Both the position numbers and the translations under genes were made by a program. From DATKMK01 sp035541895 (GTDB taxonomy: Bacteria; Desulfobacterota; Binatia; HRBIN30; JACQVA1), in assembly GCA_035541895.1 (NCBI GenBank), contig DATKMK010000013.1, positions 61,877-125,876 on the forward strand: a DNA stretch of 64,000 bases, written 5' to 3'. The notes below the pieces were generated by a model. That model worked only from the letters and a program-made list of their open reading frames with translations. It did no database searches and was not told the DNA's origin. Below, piece by piece: positions 62,446 to 64,000 of the stretch (its first letter is position 1; each line of letters opens with the position of its first letter).

Positions 62446-63858
62446 ATGCCACTGAAGATCCACAACACGCTCTCCGGGCGGCTCGAGGACTTCGTCCCGC
62501 TCGTACCGGGAAAGGTTGGCTTGTACGTGTGCGGCGTCACCGTCTACGACCGTTCGCACATCGGGCACGCCCGCGCGATGGTGGTCTTCGACGTGCTGTA
62601 TCGCTACCTCCGATTCGCCGACTATGACGTCACCTTCATTCGCAATTTCACCGATGTCGACGACAAAATCATCGCCCGCGCCAATCAGGCGGGGATTTCC
62701 ACCGAGGCGCTGGTGGACACCAACATTCGTGCGTTCGCGGAAGACATCGCCGTGCTGGGCTGCCTGCCGCCCACGCTCGAACCGCGCGCGACTCAACACA
62801 TTCCCGAGATGCTCGACATGATCCGCGAGTTGATCGCCAAGGGGTTGGCCTATCCAGTCGACGGCGACGTCTACTTCGCGGTGCGTGAATGTCCCGGCTA
62901 CGGCAAGCTGTCGAAGCGGAACCTCGACGACATGCGCGCCGGCGCGCGGGTCGACGTCGACGAGCGCAAACGCGACCCGATGGACTTCGCCCTGTGGAAG
63001 GCCAGCAAGCCGGGCGAGCCGTGGTGGGAGAGTCCGTGGGGGAGGGGACGCCCCGGCTGGCACATCGAGTGTTCGGTGATGAGTTCGAAGTATCTCGACC
63101 AGCCGTTCGACATTCACGGCGGCGGCACCGACTTGATCTTCCCGCACCATGAGAACGAAATCGCACAATCCGAAGGCGCGCGCGGGTGTACGTTCGCGCG
63201 CTACTGGATGCACAACGGCATGGTGACGATCGATCGCGAGAAGATGTCGAAGTCGCTCGGCAACTTCATGACCGTCCAAGAGGCCTCGGCGCGGGTTGGG
63301 GGTGAGGCGCTGCGCCTGTTCGTGATCGGCACGCACTATCGCAGCCCGCTCGACTTTTCCGTCGACCGGCTCGACGACGCAGCCGGGAACATCGCGCGCA
63401 TCTACGAAACGCTTGCGCGCGCCGACGCGACCTGCGGCGGGGAACAAGTGCCGGCGGCGGTGGAAGCAATGCGCGACTTTCGCACCGCGATGGACGACGA
63501 TCTCAACACCGCGCGCGCGCTCGGCGTGATCTTCGAGTCATTGCGCGCACTCAACCGCGCGCTCGACGACAATGATGTCGCCGCCGCGGCGCCGCTGCGC
63601 GCGGCGGTGCGCGAGATGGGCGGCGTGCTCGGTCTGGCGCAAGCCGATGCACGCCTGTTCCTCGAGCGCGCTCGGCTGGCGCATCTCGACGCGGCTGCCG
63701 TCAACCCCGCGGAAGTCGAGCGCTTGATCGCCGAACGCAACGCCGCCCGCAAGACCCGCGACTTCAAGCGCGCCGACGAGATCCGCGCCGAACTCAAAGC
63801 CAAAGACATCGTCCTAGAAGACACGCCGACGGGGACGAAATGGACGGTGGCGCGCTAG
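62446..63858 (+). CDS. cysS: cysteinyl-tRNA synthetase
   Basis: A 470-residue class I synthetase. The HIGH motif is in YDRSHIGHARAMVV, preceded by the zinc Cys in LYVCGVTVYD. Later zinc ligands and active site: RPGWHIECSVMSSKYL and HGGGTDLIFPHHENEIAQ. KMSKS is in DREKMSKSLGNF. The DALR-type C-terminal helical domain follows. ATG 62446 is fixed by the conserved PLKIHNTLSGRLE beginning. No Shine-Dalgarno sequence is visible before it, only a family B repeat. Confidence 0.96.
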   Translation: MPLKIHNTLSGRLEDFVPLVPGKVGLYVCGVTVYDRSHIGHARAMVVFDVLYRYLRFADYDVTFIRNFTDVDDKIIARANQAGISTEALVDTNIRAFAEDIAVLGCLPPTLEPRATQHIPEMLDMIRELIAKGLAYPVDGDVYFAVRECPGYGKLSKRNLDDMRAGARVDVDERKRDPMDFALWKASKPGEPWWESPWGRGRPGWHIECSVMSSKYLDQPFDIHGGGTDLIFPHHENEIAQSEGARGCTFARYWMHNGMVTIDREKMSKSLGNFMTVQEASARVGGEALRLFVIGTHYRSPLDFSVDRLDDAAGNIARIYETLARADATCGGEQVPAAVEAMRDFRTAMDDDLNTARALGVIFESLRALNRALDDNDVAAAAPLRAAVREMGGVLGLAQADARLFLERARLAHLDAAAVNPAEVERLIAERNAARKTRDFKRADEIRAELKAKDIVLEDTPTGTKWTVAR

Positions 63859-63885
63859 CGGCGCAGCGCGTCGCCAGCGCGGACT

Positions 63886-63920
63886 CGATAAGCACTGCGC
63901 GATATGCGATAAGCGTCGCC
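63886..63920. repeat. family B-like repeat before the tRNA
   Basis: CGATAAGCACTGCGCGATAT-GCGATAAGCGTCGCC, two GCGATA/CGATAAGC units, immediately upstream of the tRNA-Arg gene. Confidence 0.5.
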
Positions 63921-63923
63921 CAT

Positions 63924-63998
63924 GCGCCCGTAGCTCAGGTGGACTAGAGCGGCTGGCTTCGAACCAGTAGGTCGGGTGTTCGAATCACCCCGGGCGCG
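63924..63998 (+). tRNA. tRNA-Arg (anticodon UCG)
   Basis: A 75-base cloverleaf. Acceptor GCGCCCG pairs with CGGGCGC (63991-63997) and the discriminator is G at 63998. The D arm is GCTC...GAGC, the anticodon stem GCTGG/CCAGT, and the loop CTTCGAA puts anticodon TCG at 63959-63961, which reads CGA (Arg). The T arm is GGGTG-TTCGAAT-CACCC. Two further bases follow in the window; CCA is not encoded directly. Confidence 0.93.
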
Positions 63999-64000
63999 CT

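Overview
The window is a 64 kb piece of a GC-rich chromosome from a Gram-negative bacterium. Evidence for two membranes and LPS is direct: TamB and Omp85 proteins, LptE, LpxD, an outer-membrane porin, TatA and Braun-like lipoproteins. The gene mix resembles what I know of uncultured deltaproteobacterial lineages, especially Candidatus Binatota: two F420-type luciferase-like oxidoreductases and one F420/FMN split-barrel protein, a Baeyer-Villiger type monooxygenase, ACS-family MFS, a cohesin protein with a Pro/Ala tail, and a protein opening with Asn-Gly-Asp-rich dockerin-like EF hands. The taxonomic placement is an inference and was not searched. No phage, insertion sequence, CRISPR or integrase is visible. 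The window is ordinary chromosome with many short operons.

Layout. 0-4.3 kb: 3' part of tamB overlapping an Omp85 protein with about seven POTRA-like units. 4.4-13.9 kb: small metabolic and transport genes on the minus strand (DUF4440, GST, aldehyde dehydrogenase, MFS, DUF190-CrcB fluoride pair, porin), then a plus-strand small helical protein, cohesin protein and orphan DGQHR protein. 13-20 kb: HAD phosphatase, periplasmic cyclophilin, alpha/beta hydrolase, DUF1330, flavin monooxygenase, two divergent LLM oxidoreductases, GNAT. 20.4-27.2 kb: a housekeeping run nrdR-ribD-ribBA-ribH-nusB-leuS-lptE. The RibB half of the RibBA fusion has lost its active-site motifs and ribE is absent. 27-32.7 kb: rpsT, murJ, a mazG 3' fragment, enoyl-CoA hydratase, intact mazG, lpxD. 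32.8-35.1 kb: hisI-hisG-lipoprotein facing a four-cluster ferredoxin and a small membrane protein. 35.6-41.4 kb: atypical SDR, a 1013-residue beta-propeller/phosphoesterase, a PPOX-like protein, and a PBP5-like protein without catalytic motifs. 41.4-46.2 kb: proton pyrophosphatase divergent from a groEL without groES, then twin alanine-zipper lipoproteins ending in Lys and a strong terminator. 46.2-52.2 kb: paired zinc dehydrogenases, tatA, an unknown protein, a hotdog protein, a MetF-like protein, an EVE protein. 52.3-60.2 kb: a five-gene glycan-type operon. 60.4-64 kb: acs, cysS and tRNA-Arg(UCG).

The best candidate for an undescribed system is 52.3-60.2 kb. It holds a glycoside-hydrolase/GT2 membrane fusion, an ABC exporter and three tandem, translationally coupled paralogues of a glycosyltransferase-like family. 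The simplest reading is an assembly-and-export locus for a surface or secreted glycan or glycolipid with a repeated sugar-transfer step. Other items worth following are the degenerate RibB domain, the PBP5-like pseudoenzyme, the Lys-ending lipoprotein pair beside groEL, and the cohesin/dockerin-like pair. Short intergenic repeat families occur at several gene boundaries, one of them directly abutting the cysS start codon.
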